64,000 nucleotides of DNA from Candidatus Lokiarchaeota archaeon (GTDB taxonomy: Archaea > Asgardarchaeota > Thorarchaeia > Thorarchaeales > Thorarchaeaceae). A program made the position numbers and the translations under genes. This document shows, piece after piece, positions 46,451-55,734 of the stretch. Under the pieces are notes generated by a model. It worked only from the letters and a program-made list of their open reading frames with translations, made no database searches and was not told the origin of the DNA. Location: positions 20,783 through 84,782 of the forward strand of contig WJIL01000014.1 in assembly GCA_014730275.1 (NCBI GenBank). Reading direction: 5' to 3'. Positions within the stretch are counted from its first letter, which is position 1; every line of letters begins with the position of its first letter.

Positions 46451-48223
46451 TCACTCCAGATATGTGGGCTTGGGCACATCCCACCAACCATAGACGGGTG
46501 ATTCTGACGTTGGATGTTCGCGATTGACCTCCGTAACGACAAGTGCAGGTCCATCGATGGACAAAGCCTCCTTGAGGGTATTCCCAACCGCATCTGAAGA
46601 ATCAGCAAATTTGGCCCAACATCCATATGCTTCGGCCATTTTCACCCAATCTGGCGAAGTGGGTTTTCCATCCTTCTTAGACAGGAATTCAGTTGCGTAG
46701 CCTCTTTCCTTCCCGTAAGCATTCTTCTGAAGATCTCTGATGCTAATCCAACCCTGATTATCTGCTAAGACAACTCGAATCGGGATATTGTACTGGACTG
46801 CTGTTGCCAGTTCTTGCGAGGTCATAAGAAAAGAGCCATCGCCTTCAACAGCGACAACCGTTCTTTCAGGTTCAGCCAATTTCACACCCATCGCTGCTGG
46901 AAGTCCGAAACCCATCGTGGAGAATCCTCCTGATGTGATATGAGTTCCGGGTTCATAAATCGGGAATTCCTGGAATAGCGCAGCTTGGGTATGTCCAGCA
47001 CTTGTGACGACATACGCATCTCGTGGAAGAACAGCTCGGATTTCAGCCAGTAAACGGGAAATGGTCATTGGTTCGTATTCTCGCTGTTTCTTCAGTTGAG
47101 TGAACCATTCCTGTTTCTTTTTTCGCAGTTCCTGGACAGTATCCGAAGTCTTGAAATCGGGATGCCTAGCCCCTTTCTCATCTAATTTGTTCAACATCTG
47201 AGAAAGAGCGGCTTTCACATCTGCGACCAAGGGGATAGCAACTTCGTAGTTTTTTCCGACTTCATAAGCATCGATATCAACTTGGATGAATTTTGTTTTC
47301 GAACCCTCGAAGCTCACACCAGGCTTATAGCTGCTTGTCGTTTCATCAGCAAACCTGCAACCCAGTGCTAGGAGAACATCTGCATTGCTTGTCAGCTCAT
47401 TACCTACTGGAGAGCCTTTTGTACCAGGATAGTATCCAAATAGATCGTGGTCCTCAGGGAATGCTCCTTTACCAGCCATGGTGGTTACAACAGGAATCGC
47501 CATTCCCTCAGCAAGAGACTGGAGCTCCTTTATCGCACCAGAGTGAAGGACCCCACCACCTGCTAGGATTGCAGGATTCTCGGCTGCCAACAGTATATCA
47601 ACTGCCTCATCTATTTTCTCAGGATTCGCATAGGGACGATAATCACCACGCTTCGCGACAGGGTCGTCAAATAGCTCAACTTCCATGCTCTCCGATTGCA
47701 TATCCATGGGCAAGTCGATGTGAACCGGTCCAGGCCTTCCACTTGTAGCTGCTTTCCAAGCGTTATGCAGAACCCAAGGAATCTGCTCCAGACTTGAAAT
47801 CTCGTAACTTTGCTTCACCACGGGTTCGAGAATGGACGCGAAGTCGTTCCAGTGTGAACGCTCGATTTCCTGCAGAACTCCATGGCCTCTCCAGCGGACA
47901 TGTGTTGAGCCTGTAATCACAATCAATGCGCTTGAATCAACATAGGCTGTTGCCACTCCGATAGTTGTGTTGCAGCCTCCAGGACCAATGCTCGTAAATG
48001 CAACCATTGGCTTCCCTGTTACACGGAAATAAGCATCGGCCAAATGTGCTGCACTCTGCTCATGTCGAACCTGCACAACATCAATTCCATGCTCGTAGAA
48101 CGCATCTACGAGTCCAAGACAGCCGTGTCCAGGGATTCCCACTGCAAAGGGGGTGCCCTGTGATTTCATGTACTTAGCGATCATTTCTCCGCCTGTTAGT
48201 CGTTCTTTTGCCATTGGCTTCAC
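46451..48223 (-). CDS. Thiamine-diphosphate enzyme, acetolactate synthase-like
   Basis: 590 residues of the acetolactate synthase/IolD-like family. The N-terminal domain has the catalytic Glu55 (VRHEQSAAHLADAYFRVTG) and SIGPGGCN; the middle domain has AGGGV and GYYPGTKG; the C-terminal domain has the ThDP site GDGSFLMTSQEL with NQGW. The end (YGWWDVPKP) is close to that of ThDP enzymes acting on sugar- or cyclitol-type substrates rather than classical IlvB. Its ATG overlaps the IlvD-family stop by 4 bp. No small regulatory subunit (IlvN) or IlvC is nearby, so a catabolic role is as likely as branched-chain synthesis. Confidence 0.88.
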   Translation of the reverse strand: MKPMAKERLTGGEMIAKYMKSQGTPFAVGIPGHGCLGLVDAFYEHGIDVVQVRHEQSAAHLADAYFRVTGKPMVAFTSIGPGGCNTTIGVATAYVDSSALIVITGSTHVRWRGHGVLQEIERSHWNDFASILEPVVKQSYEISSLEQIPWVLHNAWKAATSGRPGPVHIDLPMDMQSESMEVELFDDPVAKRGDYRPYANPEKIDEAVDILLAAENPAILAGGGVLHSGAIKELQSLAEGMAIPVVTTMAGKGAFPEDHDLFGYYPGTKGSPVGNELTSNADVLLALGCRFADETTSSYKPGVSFEGSKTKFIQVDIDAYEVGKNYEVAIPLVADVKAALSQMLNKLDEKGARHPDFKTSDTVQELRKKKQEWFTQLKKQREYEPMTISRLLAEIRAVLPRDAYVVTSAGHTQAALFQEFPIYEPGTHITSGGFSTMGFGLPAAMGVKLAEPERTVVAVEGDGSFLMTSQELATAVQYNIPIRVVLADNQGWISIRDLQKNAYGKERGYATEFLSKKDGKPTSPDWVKMAEAYGCWAKFADSSDAVGNTLKEALSIDGPALVVTEVNREHPTSESPVYGWWDVPKPTYLE

Positions 48224-49896
48224 CTCTCGCCTCCGTAGATAGCTCCTCTATCTGCAGATGATACTAGTTCACGGTACCTGTTAAGCACGCTCCTTCTTGA
48301 CCTAATCTCTTGTGGTTGCGGTGAAAACTCGTCAAACCGTTCTTCAATCTGGTCATTATCGAGTTCTAGGGTCAGGCGTCTCTCAGGAACAGAATAGGAA
48401 ATCATATCTCCGTCTTCCACAATTCCAATTGGGCCTCCATCAGCCGCCTCTGGTGCAACGTGTCCAATTGCTGCACCGCGAGAGCTCCCGGAGAAGCGAC
48501 CATCCGTAACGAGAACAATTTCCTTCTCAAGACCTGAAATCAAAGAAGCTATCGAGTGCTGTTCTCTCATGCCGGGTCCTCCTTTGGGCCCCTCGTATCG
48601 CACCACCATGATAGTACCTGATTCGACTTCACCATCCCAGAGGGAATTCAGTGCATCTTCCAGACAGCCGAAGACCTGCGCAGGTCCTTCGTATTCCATC
48701 ATGTCCTTGGGCAAAGCGGCCTGTTTTATCACAGCTCCATTGGGAGCAAGACTGCCAAACAATACAGCTATGCTGCCTTCCTTACGGACCGGGTTCTCAA
48801 ACGACCGGATGATTTCATCACCGGTTTTCGGATAGTGGAATGATTCCAGATTCTCACCAACCGTTTTTCCTGTCACAGTAATTGCATTTGTGTCAATCAG
48901 TTTGGCTCTTGCAAGCTTGTTCATCACAGCTGGAATCCCTCCTGCTTGGTCAAGCTTCAACACGGAATCATCGCCCGCAGGTTTGAGAGAGCAGAGTTGA
49001 GGAGTCTCCTTGGCTGCCTCATCCAGGCTCCTAAGATCAAACTCATCAATCTCTAATTCTTCAGCTATAGCCATCGAATGCAGAACTGAATTGAGACTGC
49101 CTCCCAGAGCCATATCGACCCGAACTGCGTTACGGAGAGACTGAGCTGTCATTATGTCACGAGGAGATATCTCGTCTTCCAGAAGCCGCATCACAACCTC
49201 GCCGCTTCGCCTCGCAATCCGCCTTTTCTCAGCCACAACAGCATGAGTAGTAGCACAGCCCGGCATTGACATACCAAGAGCCTCGGTGATGGCACCCATC
49301 GTATTGGCGGTTGCCATCATACTGCAAGAACCAGCAGAAGGACAGGCTATGCTTTCGATCCGATGGAGTTCTTCTTCCGAGATTTTTCCATCATGGGCTT
49401 TACCGATGAATTCCCGCATTTCGACAAGACTCAATTCACGGTCACCATATATTCCCGGAAGCATTGGACCGCCAGTTACTATGATTGAGGGAATGTTTAG
49501 TCTTGCACATGCCATGAGTGCAGCTGGTACCGTTTTATCGCACGCTGGAATGAGAACCATGCCATCAAACTTGTGGGCTTGCACCATGATCTCAATCGTC
49601 TCTACAGCTAGGTCCCTGCTTGGAAGTGAATACTTCATGCCGTCTGTACCTTGAGCTATCCCGTCACAAACTGCTATTGTGTTGAATTCGAAAGGTTGCC
49701 CACCACCCAGAAAAACTCCTTCCTTCGCGGCTCTGGCTATTGACTGAAGGTGAACATGACCAGGCACTACTTCAGTAAAGAAGTTGACAACCCCAATCCA
49801 AGGTCTTTCAATATCGGATTGGCTCAATCCTGTTGATTTTAACAGTGAACGTGCTGCCGCCCGTTGCATTCCAAGTTTCATCTCATCGGATCTCAT
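48220..49896 (-). CDS. IlvD/Edd-family dehydratase
   Basis: 558 residues from the preferred ATG at 49896; the frame is open farther upstream to 50235 but that would run through the divergent MocA gene. Family marks: GHVHLQSIARAAKEGV (in parts), the cluster ligand CDKTVPAALMACARLN and ACPSAGSCSMMATANTMGAITEALGMSMPG. It dehydrates dihydroxy acids or sugar acids at an Fe-S cluster. Followed with a 4-bp overlap by the ThDP enzyme and facing a Gfo/Idh/MocA dehydrogenase 57 bp away, so the three may form one sugar-acid pathway. The branched-chain dehydratase IlvD is the alternative. Confidence 0.9.
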   Translation of the reverse strand: MRSDEMKLGMQRAAARSLLKSTGLSQSDIERPWIGVVNFFTEVVPGHVHLQSIARAAKEGVFLGGGQPFEFNTIAVCDGIAQGTDGMKYSLPSRDLAVETIEIMVQAHKFDGMVLIPACDKTVPAALMACARLNIPSIIVTGGPMLPGIYGDRELSLVEMREFIGKAHDGKISEEELHRIESIACPSAGSCSMMATANTMGAITEALGMSMPGCATTHAVVAEKRRIARRSGEVVMRLLEDEISPRDIMTAQSLRNAVRVDMALGGSLNSVLHSMAIAEELEIDEFDLRSLDEAAKETPQLCSLKPAGDDSVLKLDQAGGIPAVMNKLARAKLIDTNAITVTGKTVGENLESFHYPKTGDEIIRSFENPVRKEGSIAVLFGSLAPNGAVIKQAALPKDMMEYEGPAQVFGCLEDALNSLWDGEVESGTIMVVRYEGPKGGPGMREQHSIASLISGLEKEIVLVTDGRFSGSSRGAAIGHVAPEAADGGPIGIVEDGDMISYSVPERRLTLELDNDQIEERFDEFSPQPQEIRSRRSVLNRYRELVSSADRGAIYGGER

Positions 49897-49953
49897 CGTG
49901 ATAACAGCCAAAACAAACTTAGGTAGTGGCTCATTTGACTGTTTTGACGAGTC

Positions 49954-51051
49954 ATGACTGATCAAGTAAATTTCGCGATTGTAGGGTGCGGAAGAATATC
50001 CGACTTGCATGCAAAGGCCTACCTCAAAAATCCAAATGCGAATCTTGCAGCGATTTGCGACATTGATGAACATAAGGCAGATGAGAAAGGACATGACTGG
50101 GGTGTTCCCGCCAAGATGGTGTTTCAAAGTGTAGATGCCATGCTCAAAAAAGAGAGCATTGACGCGGTTGATCTCCTCCTTCCACATCATCTGCACGCGA
50201 AAATGACCGAGAAAGCAGCCAAGGCAGGTAAGCATGTGTCAGTCCAGAAACCTATGGCACTGAATCTAACAGAATGTCAGCATATGATCGATGTGTGCGC
50301 TGAAGCTGGCGTCAAGCTACGAGTCTTTGAGAATTTCCAATTCTATCCGCCCTATATGAAAGCAAAAGAGCTTCTTGATGAAGGTGTTATAGGACGCCCC
50401 TCATTCATTCACATCAAGCTGTGTTCAAGCATGAGCGGGGGCTGGAATGTTCCTCTAGATGCGTGGGAGTGGCGCTTTGATGATGAGCGGTGTGGAGGTG
50501 GTCCGCTGGTATGGGATGATGGTTATCACAAGTTTTCCATTGCCAACTACTTCCTTGGTGAAATCGAGAAGGTAAAAGCATGGATTGACTGCACCGGCGT
50601 CTTTGAAGATGAGCAAGAACCCCCTACTGTCTTAGATGCTCCAGCGGCAATCATGTGGAAATACAAGAAGCCGCGATGCTACGGGTCCATGGATGTAACA
50701 TACAGCAGAAAGGGGAACTTTGATTCGGATTACTATGCTGCTGATGAACGGGTAGAAATAACTGGTGAGAAAGGATACATCTGGATTAACCAATGCACGG
50801 CACATTCAGTGAAAGACGAACCAGCAATCATGACATTCGTGCAAGGCGACCTACATAGTTATCCCGATGTTGAAGCAGATTGGCAGAGAAGCTTTGATAA
50901 TGCCGTTGATCAGTTTGTTGAAGCAATCCTTGAAGACGAGACTCCGTCTTTGACAGGAGAAGAAGGAATGTACATTCAAAGATTCGCTCACGCAGCACAT
51001 TTCTCAGCCCAAAAGGGTAAAGAGATCAATCTCGAGGACGTGGAATGCTAG
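49954..51051 (+). CDS. Gfo/Idh/MocA-family oxidoreductase
   Basis: 365 residues. An N-terminal Rossmann domain (FAIVGCGRISDLHAKAYLKNP, about 6-26), the QKPMAL variant of the EKP motif at about 100, and the C-terminal substrate domain with WDDGYHKFSIANYFLG, which supplies the catalytic His. It would reduce or oxidise a sugar, cyclitol or sugar acid with NAD(P). It is divergent from the IlvD-type gene with only 57 bp between the starts, so the promoters overlap or the transcripts are leaderless. The start has no clear ribosome site. Confidence 0.92.
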   Translation: MTDQVNFAIVGCGRISDLHAKAYLKNPNANLAAICDIDEHKADEKGHDWGVPAKMVFQSVDAMLKKESIDAVDLLLPHHLHAKMTEKAAKAGKHVSVQKPMALNLTECQHMIDVCAEAGVKLRVFENFQFYPPYMKAKELLDEGVIGRPSFIHIKLCSSMSGGWNVPLDAWEWRFDDERCGGGPLVWDDGYHKFSIANYFLGEIEKVKAWIDCTGVFEDEQEPPTVLDAPAAIMWKYKKPRCYGSMDVTYSRKGNFDSDYYAADERVEITGEKGYIWINQCTAHSVKDEPAIMTFVQGDLHSYPDVEADWQRSFDNAVDQFVEAILEDETPSLTGEEGMYIQRFAHAAHFSAQKGKEINLEDVEC

Positions 51052-51176
51052 AAAGAAATTCAGAATGTCTGTAGAGAATAGAGAACAAATGCAGTGCCTG
51101 GTACTGCGGATTGAAAACCGGATATAGACAACCGAAAAAGCCGACTTGAGGCCGATGAACAGTACAATTTGAAGAG

Positions 51177-51200
51177 AAAACTCGTCACTATCGAGTTTTT
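51177..51200 (+). terminator. Terminator after the MocA gene
   Basis: Perfect 8-bp stem AAAACTCG (51177-51184) and CGAGTTTT (51192-51199) with a 7-nt loop and a further T. The gap between 51052 and 51369 holds nothing else I can support. Confidence 0.6.
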
Positions 51201-51369
51201 CGTATATGAGCTTAAATGGGCCTCAGAGGGATATAATTGTCTTCTACATGGTATATTTGATTTCTAGCGGTGCTTCTTAAGCGGAAACAAACCCTAGAAT
51301 CATAACCGCCAACGCATACTAGAGGGCTACTAGTCCACCAGTAACCAATATCCTGTTAGATATATCGGA

Positions 51370-51945
51370 CTATGATACAGCCATACCGTATTCTCCAAGA
51401 AAGAAATTCTCTGAAGCGGGCTTCCGCTCCCTACTTTTCGTTATGAATTCCTTCCCTTTGCTAACTACCTTCTCTTTGATTGTGGAGGCTTCTGCTTCGT
51501 GACCAAGAGCCAGCAAAACTACGATTCGCTGATCCGATTTGAATCCGAGACTCTGCCTGACCTTCTTCTCATCATAACCAGCCATCGCATGAACTCGTAG
51601 ACCCTGATGCTCAGCCTGGATAATCAGACTCATGACACTAAGACCTGCATCAAACGCATAGTATGGGATGTCGTTTGTCTTGCAATCCTCATCGGGGTTA
51701 GCTCCGAGTGCAATCAGATACGGCGCTTTCTTTGCCCAACCGTTTCCTAGACTAAGCGCATCCTCCAAGTCTGGCCGAGTGTCGTCACTCCTATGCACAA
51801 AGATATAGTGCCACTCTTGATTGTTGTAGCAGGAAGGTGCTAGCCTTGCCGCTTCGATTAGTGTATGTAGTTGATTTTCGGAGATATCGGTCTCAGCCAT
51901 AGTATTAGGACTGTATCGGTGCTTAATCTCTTTCAAGACATCCAT
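51370..51945 (-). CDS. Nitroreductase-family flavoprotein
   Basis: 191 residues from the preferred ATG at 51945, where GGAGAT lies just upstream; the open frame to 51996 adds 17 unlikely residues. Family marks: KHRYSPNTM (about 6-14), ARLAPSCYNNQEWHYIFVHR (about 32-51, an FMN-contact block), GLSVMSLIIQAEHQGL and LALGHEAEA. It is a second, divergent family member compared with the 23294 gene. FMN-dependent; the substrate is unknown. It is divergent from the thioesterase gene with about 100 bp between the starts. Confidence 0.88.
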   Translation of the reverse strand: MDVLKEIKHRYSPNTMAETDISENQLHTLIEAARLAPSCYNNQEWHYIFVHRSDDTRPDLEDALSLGNGWAKKAPYLIALGANPDEDCKTNDIPYYAFDAGLSVMSLIIQAEHQGLRVHAMAGYDEKKVRQSLGFKSDQRIVVLLALGHEAEASTIKEKVVSKGKEFITKSRERKPASENFFLGEYGMAVS

Positions 51946-52044
51946 ACTATCTCCAGTGGCTGCCGGCTCTAATAAGCCCTTAGAGGACCCAAGCAAACCT
52001 TAGCTACTACATAATCGTTATAGCAACCAACCGTCTTCACAAGA

Positions 52045-52539
52045 TTGGTGCAGGTATTGCCGAAGAAAACAGTAGAACAATCACGCACGGTAATGACACA
52101 GACTGTTTTTCCGAATCATGTCAACAACAACGGAACGCTGTACGGGGGAGTCCTGCTTGATTGGATAGATAGCATTGCCGGTATTGTTGCGAAAAGACAC
52201 AGTCGCAGTGCGGTTGTAACCGCATCCATAGATTCCCTGAGTTTCCTCAATCCGATAAAGCAGCGAGACATAGTGATTCTTGAGGGTTGGATAAACTACG
52301 TCGGACGCAGCTCCATGGAAATTGAGGTGCGAGTAACGAGTGAGAATCCAATCACAGGTAAGAAGAGCAAGACATGCAGGGCGTTTCTCACATATGTTGC
52401 CATGAATGAAGACGGAGATCCTATGGAAGCGCCAGACCTAGAATTGAGAACCGAAGAAGAAAAAGAACGCTATCACGCCGCCAAACAGCGTCGAGAGGAG
52501 CGTTTGCGTAGAAGGGATTTGGAACCTGGAATGTGGTAG
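52045..52539 (+). CDS. Hot-dog fold acyl-CoA thioesterase
   Basis: 164 residues of the YciA/BFIT-type thioesterase family: VFPNHVNNNGTLYGGVLLDWIDSIAGIVAKRHSR (in parts, about 20-54) is the characteristic opening, with GGVLLDWID as the active helix, and SIDSLSFLNPI follows. It hydrolyses acyl-CoA thioesters. The start is ambiguous: TTG 52045, GTG 52048 and TTG 52057 all fall in a weak context. The C-terminus is a basic helix (RREERLRRRDLEPGMW). Confidence 0.9.
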   Translation: MVQVLPKKTVEQSRTVMTQTVFPNHVNNNGTLYGGVLLDWIDSIAGIVAKRHSRSAVVTASIDSLSFLNPIKQRDIVILEGWINYVGRSSMEIEVRVTSENPITGKKSKTCRAFLTYVAMNEDGDPMEAPDLELRTEEEKERYHAAKQRREERLRRRDLEPGMW

Positions 52540-52625
52540 ATAAGAAGCATTCCATGGATTGTTTCATTGTCCCATAGGACAGCTTTCTTAAGTTCAACTT
52601 ATCTATAGTTATGTAGGAAGGTTGA

Positions 52626-53801
52626 TTGATGGTCGAAGATACGAAGGTCAAAGATGTGTATTCCAAGGGTTTTGAGGCACTTAACGAAAACGAACCAGTA
52701 TCAAAAACCCTCCCAATTCTCGAAAACAGTGAACCTCCAGTCGTGATTGTAGAGAATGATGACGGTGAGATAAGCGGTGTGTTGACCAGAAGAAGAATTA
52801 GAAGATCGAAGCTAGATCCAACATCAACCAAAATCAAGAAGCTTAAGCAGCCGGCTCCATACTTGCGGATTCATGACTCTGTCAGTGAAACTGCAAGACT
52901 GATGCTTGAGAATCAGGTGCTCCAGCTTCCAGTTTACGCAGGAGAGAAGCTCGTTGGCGTGATTTCCTATGAAGACGTAATTGACGCTGCTGCAGGAAGC
53001 GAATGGGGAGAAAAGGAGGTGCAAAGCGTCATGACATCAGATCCGTTTACTGTTTCTCCTGAAGAGACAATATCTCAAGTCCTCAGTCTGTTCCGCATGC
53101 AAGGATTCTCACATGCTCCTGTTGTAGAGAGAGGTGACTTGCAGGGAATAGTAAGCATTCAAGATATCATGGACATTGTATACCACGCTGAGGATCGCTC
53201 GACTCGAGGAGACAGAGCAGGAAACAAAGAGCCGCTTAGCAACATGGAAATCAGAACGGTCATGTCAGCACCAGTCTATGCAGCTAGACCTGATGAAACC
53301 CTCCAAGAAGCAGCTCAGAAGATGCGAGATCATGATATCTCCAGTCTAGTGGTCATCGAAGATGAAAGAGTCACTGGAATTGTGACCAAGAAGGACTTCC
53401 TCGAACCGATATCTCAAGCAGGCCAGAAAAGACCACCAATGCAGATTCAGTTTTCGGTCAAACCAGGCATTCGAATGACTGAAGAAGAAAAAGCCATCAT
53501 GAGAAAGGAATTCGATTCATTTGCTCGTAGATACCAAGAAGCTCTGGGTTTGGGCAATCTGTTTGTCTACATGAAGAAATATGGAGCAGTCTCCAAAGGG
53601 GATCAGCTTATTCATTGTCGGCTTCAATTCAGAACGTCACGAGGACCCTACTATGGAACAGCTGAAGGATGGAGTCCAGAAGAGGCATTCAGGCTGGCTT
53701 TAACTAGGCTTGAAAGGCAAATCATCCAAAGCAAAGAGACTGAGCTCAGTGAAGAACACAGTAGAAGGCAGATAGAGGAGTATCTCGAAAGCGAGCTCTA
53801 G
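52626..53801 (+). CDS. CBS-domain protein with C-terminal S30AE/HPF-like domain
   Basis: 391 residues. Residues 1-265 hold four CBS motifs forming two nucleotide-sensing pairs (for example VMTSDPFTVSPEETISQVLSLF near 135 and VMSAPVYAARPDETLQEAAQKM near 215). Residues 280-391 (MTEEEKAIMRKEFDSFARRY, then IHCRLQFRTSRGPYYGTAEGW, then ALTRLERQI) resemble the S30AE/ribosome-hibernation-factor fold, which suggests ribosome binding tuned by adenine nucleotides. This is the stronger reading; a generic regulator is the alternative. GGTT-rich leader, clear ATG. An oligo-T stretch follows the stop. Confidence 0.8.
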   Translation: MMVEDTKVKDVYSKGFEALNENEPVSKTLPILENSEPPVVIVENDDGEISGVLTRRRIRRSKLDPTSTKIKKLKQPAPYLRIHDSVSETARLMLENQVLQLPVYAGEKLVGVISYEDVIDAAAGSEWGEKEVQSVMTSDPFTVSPEETISQVLSLFRMQGFSHAPVVERGDLQGIVSIQDIMDIVYHAEDRSTRGDRAGNKEPLSNMEIRTVMSAPVYAARPDETLQEAAQKMRDHDISSLVVIEDERVTGIVTKKDFLEPISQAGQKRPPMQIQFSVKPGIRMTEEEKAIMRKEFDSFARRYQEALGLGNLFVYMKKYGAVSKGDQLIHCRLQFRTSRGPYYGTAEGWSPEEAFRLALTRLERQIIQSKETELSEEHSRRQIEEYLESEL

Positions 53802-53828
53802 GGTAGTTGCTGACCTAGAGTCGCCTCC

Positions 53829-53844
53829 TTTCTTTTTTATTTTA
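53829..53844 (+). terminator. Oligo-T termination signal
   Basis: Pyrimidine-rich TTTCTTTTTTATTTTA 28 bp after the CBS gene; a typical archaeal T-tract without hairpin. Confidence 0.5.
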
Positions 53845-53991
53845 TGAAAGTCTTCTCTCACTCTCTTCGACCAATAAGAAGTAGTTTTGGGACAATCCTT
53901 GCGACTATATAGAAATCAAAACAGAACTTTTTTCTTCATATCTGAGAATCTTAGTATCAAGAAATGTTATCCATATAGGGAGTAGGGGATA

Positions 53992-54753
53992 ATGGTAGCA
54001 GCAGTCACGAGTTTCCTGATAGGGATGATTACGGCAGGTGTGTTATCCGCTATTGTCGTTTTCTTCGCATACAGCACGAGAGAAGAGGGGCCATTTCGAA
54101 ACAACAGCTTCATACAGAGAAGGCCAATTCTAACGGGTGCCTTTACCTACGCATTGGTATGGATCGTAGTTGTCGCTTCGGGAGTGTTGCCGATTGCACA
54201 ATACCATGGATCCAACAATCATAGGTTCGGCCTTGAGACAGAAGATACGTATCAGTTTGCAGTCTATCCACCCCCGGCTTACGTGAATGAGGTTGTCCTT
54301 TCTGCGATGGGGCAACTGAATAGCGATGACTCGGTAACATTGGAAATCGTATTTTCAAATCAAAGCGGGCAAGCTGCACACGAAGAGATAGTGATTAGTT
54401 CCTCAGATGTGATGTGGGGAAGCATGGATGAGGTCTTCAGCTTTGAAGTTCCATCAGGCACCTATGAAGTCAGTGTCACAGCGATGTTCTACCAGAATGG
54501 AATTCCAACGCCGGGAACGACAGCTATGCTTACATACGAGACGTCACAAAGACTGGCCGCTGGGCATATGAATGAGTTACTGGCTTGGAATGTTGAATTG
54601 CTAGTAGCCGTTGCTGTTGGTATAGGCTATCTGCTATATGCCTACGTTAACGACTTCTCTCTTCAGAAACCAGAATTGAAGGAAGGAAAACGAGAAAGAT
54701 ATGATCGAACCTATGAAGAGTATCGATCATACGAGGAGCAGAAAGAAGACTAG
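53992..54753 (+). CDS. Three-helix membrane protein with TYEEY tail, paralogue A
   Basis: 253 residues. Membrane helices at about 5-26, 43-62 and 200-220, an extracytoplasmic beta-rich domain of about 120 residues in between (TYQFAVYPPPAYVNEVVLSAMG, SFEVPSGTYEVSVTAM), and a charged cytoplasmic tail with YDRTYEEYRSYEEQ. It is a clear paralogue of the next gene, matching in helix 2 (ASGVLPI.[QH]YHG) and the tail (D.TYEEY). Unknown family. A GGGAGTAGGGG leader precedes the ATG. Loops may bind a ligand outside and signal through the tail. Confidence 0.75.
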   Translation: MVAAVTSFLIGMITAGVLSAIVVFFAYSTREEGPFRNNSFIQRRPILTGAFTYALVWIVVVASGVLPIAQYHGSNNHRFGLETEDTYQFAVYPPPAYVNEVVLSAMGQLNSDDSVTLEIVFSNQSGQAAHEEIVISSSDVMWGSMDEVFSFEVPSGTYEVSVTAMFYQNGIPTPGTTAMLTYETSQRLAAGHMNELLAWNVELLVAVAVGIGYLLYAYVNDFSLQKPELKEGKRERYDRTYEEYRSYEEQKED

Positions 54754-54865
54754 TTTGGGTAAGGGATATATCAATAACTGAGATTTGGGGGAAAGGTTTT
54801 TCTTCATTTTTGTGAATACAACGGCTAATAGGAATAATTGTTCTAATTCATGAGGTCAGGATTCA

Positions 54866-55624
54866 ATGGGAGCATCAAGTACTAGTTTCTTAATGGGTAT
54901 GAGTGCAGCGGCCATTGTGTGCGCGGTTATCATAGCCCTATCGTATATCGGAAGAAAGAAAGAATCAGTTCCAAGCGTTCAACTTACAAGAAGGAAGCCA
55001 TTGTTCGTTGCAGCAATAGGCTACTTTGTGGTGTGGGGTGGGGTGCTCGCCTCAGGCGTTCTTCCAATTTCACACTATCATGGTCCAAACGCAGTGCAGA
55101 CTCAAGACGCGATTGACCAATCATATCAATTCACAGTCTATTCAGGGCCGGGTTACACCAACAGCGTCAGTGTTAAGGCAATGGGTTTGCTTCAGATGAA
55201 TGAAACCGATTTGGTAGAAATCTTGTTCTACAATGAGAGTGGAGAAGTAATTCTTCAGGAAGTCTTAGTCAATTATACTGATGTGTATATGGGTAGTATG
55301 TCCCGAATTTCAAGACTACAGGTTCCAAGCGGCACATACACTGTCAACATAACGGAAACACATTATCGAGATGGAGTTCCAACAGGGACAGATCCGCTTG
55401 TCTTCGAGATATCCCAGGCATTAACTCCAGACCATCTTGAAGAACGATTCAAGTGGAGCACACAGTTATTCTTAGTTGTTCTCGGTGGTGGCGTGTTTCT
55501 CCTGGGAGGGTATGCAATTGATCTTGGGTCCATCAGAAAACCAGAGGCGTCACCAAAGCCAGAGAAAGAGAAAGACCTTGATGATACCTATGAAGAATAT
55601 CTGAAAGCAAGCCGAAAGAAGTAA
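54866..55624 (+). CDS. Three-helix membrane protein with TYEEY tail, paralogue B
   Basis: 252 residues, tandem copy of the 53992 protein with the same layout: helices near 5-25, 45-62 and 200-220, a beta-rich outer domain (YQFTVYSGPGYTNSVSVKAMG, LQVPSGTYTVNITE) and a tail ending DDTYEEYLKASRKK. The conserved points with copy A are the N-terminus (TSFL.GM), ASGVLPI.HYHG, and the tail motif. Unknown function. Codon use matches copy A, so this is an old local duplication. The gap of 112 bp contains an AT-rich promoter-like stretch. Confidence 0.75.
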   Translation: MGASSTSFLMGMSAAAIVCAVIIALSYIGRKKESVPSVQLTRRKPLFVAAIGYFVVWGGVLASGVLPISHYHGPNAVQTQDAIDQSYQFTVYSGPGYTNSVSVKAMGLLQMNETDLVEILFYNESGEVILQEVLVNYTDVYMGSMSRISRLQVPSGTYTVNITETHYRDGVPTGTDPLVFEISQALTPDHLEERFKWSTQLFLVVLGGGVFLLGGYAIDLGSIRKPEASPKPEKEKDLDDTYEEYLKASRKK

Positions 55625-55734
55625 TGCAGTCTAGTCTTAATGGAATTTGACACGTATTCAAAAAAGCAAACACTAGAGATTCTTCCTCTCAATGCTTAAG
55701 TGGGATGCTGCATCTCGGATATAATTAGTCTAGG

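Noticed and set aside
49897..50235. N-terminal extension of the IlvD-type protein
   Set aside because: It would overlap the divergent MocA gene; the ATG at 49896 gives the family length and start.
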